A stretch of DNA of 18,254 bases from GCA-016432345 sp964544105 (GTDB lineage: Bacteria > Patescibacteriota > Microgenomatia > Levybacterales > UBA12049). Under the pieces are notes generated by a model, which was given only the letters and a program-made list of their open reading frames with translations, ran no database searches and was not told where the DNA came from. The stretch lies in assembly GCA_964544105.1 (NCBI GenBank), contig CAZIZQ010000022.1, positions 1 through 18,254 on the forward strand. The letters are read 5' to 3'. Positions 18,080 through 18,254 of the stretch are shown here, one piece after another; position 1 is the stretch's first letter; each line of letters opens with the position of its first letter. The translations under genes and the position numbers were made by a program.

Positions 18080-18254
18080 GTGGATATTGTAGAAAAGGCC
18101 CTCCAGAGAAAAGAAAAATATCTTCTTGAAAATAAAGAATATTCCCGTTTCGAAGCTCTTGCTCACCGTCATATTGTGGGGAAGTACATTGGCGATTTGG
18201 TGTATGGTGCAAACGATGGGATAATTACCACCTTTGCCGTTGTGGCTGGTGCCT
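18080..18254 (+). CDS. VIT1/CCC1-family transporter-like protein (3' end outside window)
   Basis: The first 58 codons are visible. From GTG 18080 the product begins with a charged helix (EKALQRKEKYLLENKEYSRF), then EALAHRHIVGKYIGDL and VYGANDGIITTFAVVAGA. The last segment is the hallmark first membrane helix of the VIT1/CCC1 family, which moves ferrous iron or manganese across membranes in yeast and plants; bacterial members are less studied. No in-frame ATG exists between the upstream repeat and the conserved region, and the GTG sits exactly six bases after a -10, supporting it as the start. Confidence 0.82.
   Translation, partial: MDIVEKALQRKEKYLLENKEYSRFEALAHRHIVGKYIGDLVYGANDGIITTFAVVAGA

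Overview
The window is AT-rich, uses ordinary TGA stops (smpB ends in TGA), and packs its genes tightly. It carries comF, smpB-ssrA, a SpoIID/LytB-like protein fused to a coiled coil, a LytR_C protein, a bacterial PH-domain membrane protein and a VIT1/CCC1-type protein. The tRNA genes do not encode CCA. I infer a bacterium of the Candidate Phyla Radiation (Patescibacteria), most likely Microgenomates-like. That placement comes from gene content and style, not from a phylogenetic marker.

Layout. (1) 1-1289: the 3' end of a long repetitive, coiled-coil, C-terminally anchored protein. (2) 1290-3600: five minus-strand tRNA genes (Arg-CCG, Ser-CGA, Arg-GCG, Ser-TGA, Ser-GCT). Among them lie a small PH-like membrane protein, a truncated NYN-domain gene, an HNH endonuclease whose stop codon lies inside a tRNA, half of a dead tRNA-Ser, and GC-rich palindromes abutting tRNA 3' ends. 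(3) 3644-5207: comF, smpB and ssrA. (4) 5146 to about 10.5 or 12.2 kb: a mobile element carrying a large serine recombinase whose 3' end is antisense to the 3' end of tmRNA, a 54-aa companion ORF, two small DNA-binding regulators with palindromic or iterated operators, an operon of unknown membrane and Cys-rich surface proteins, a BRO-N protein and a Fic protein. (5) 12224-16613: minus-strand envelope genes (PP2C-like/propeller protein, small membrane protein, PH-domain protein, SpoIID-like protein). (6) 16695-18254: a toxin-antitoxin-like pair, a LytR_C protein and the start of a VIT1-like protein.

The strongest unexplained signal is at promoter scale. Seven genes place a sigma-70-like -10 hexamer exactly six bases before the start codon, usually with an extended TGn or a -35 at 17 bp, so the mRNAs should be leaderless. 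Four more leave only 9-11 bases. Shine-Dalgarno sequences appear mainly at operon-internal genes and in the mobile element.

Other points: a family of GC-rich two-state hairpins overlaps tRNA-Ser 3' ends. A (CAAAACT)n intergenic repeat occurs three times. The surface-protein gene has one in-frame TAA. The 10-N gap in the Fic gene looks like a scaffolding artefact that can be resolved from the sequence itself.
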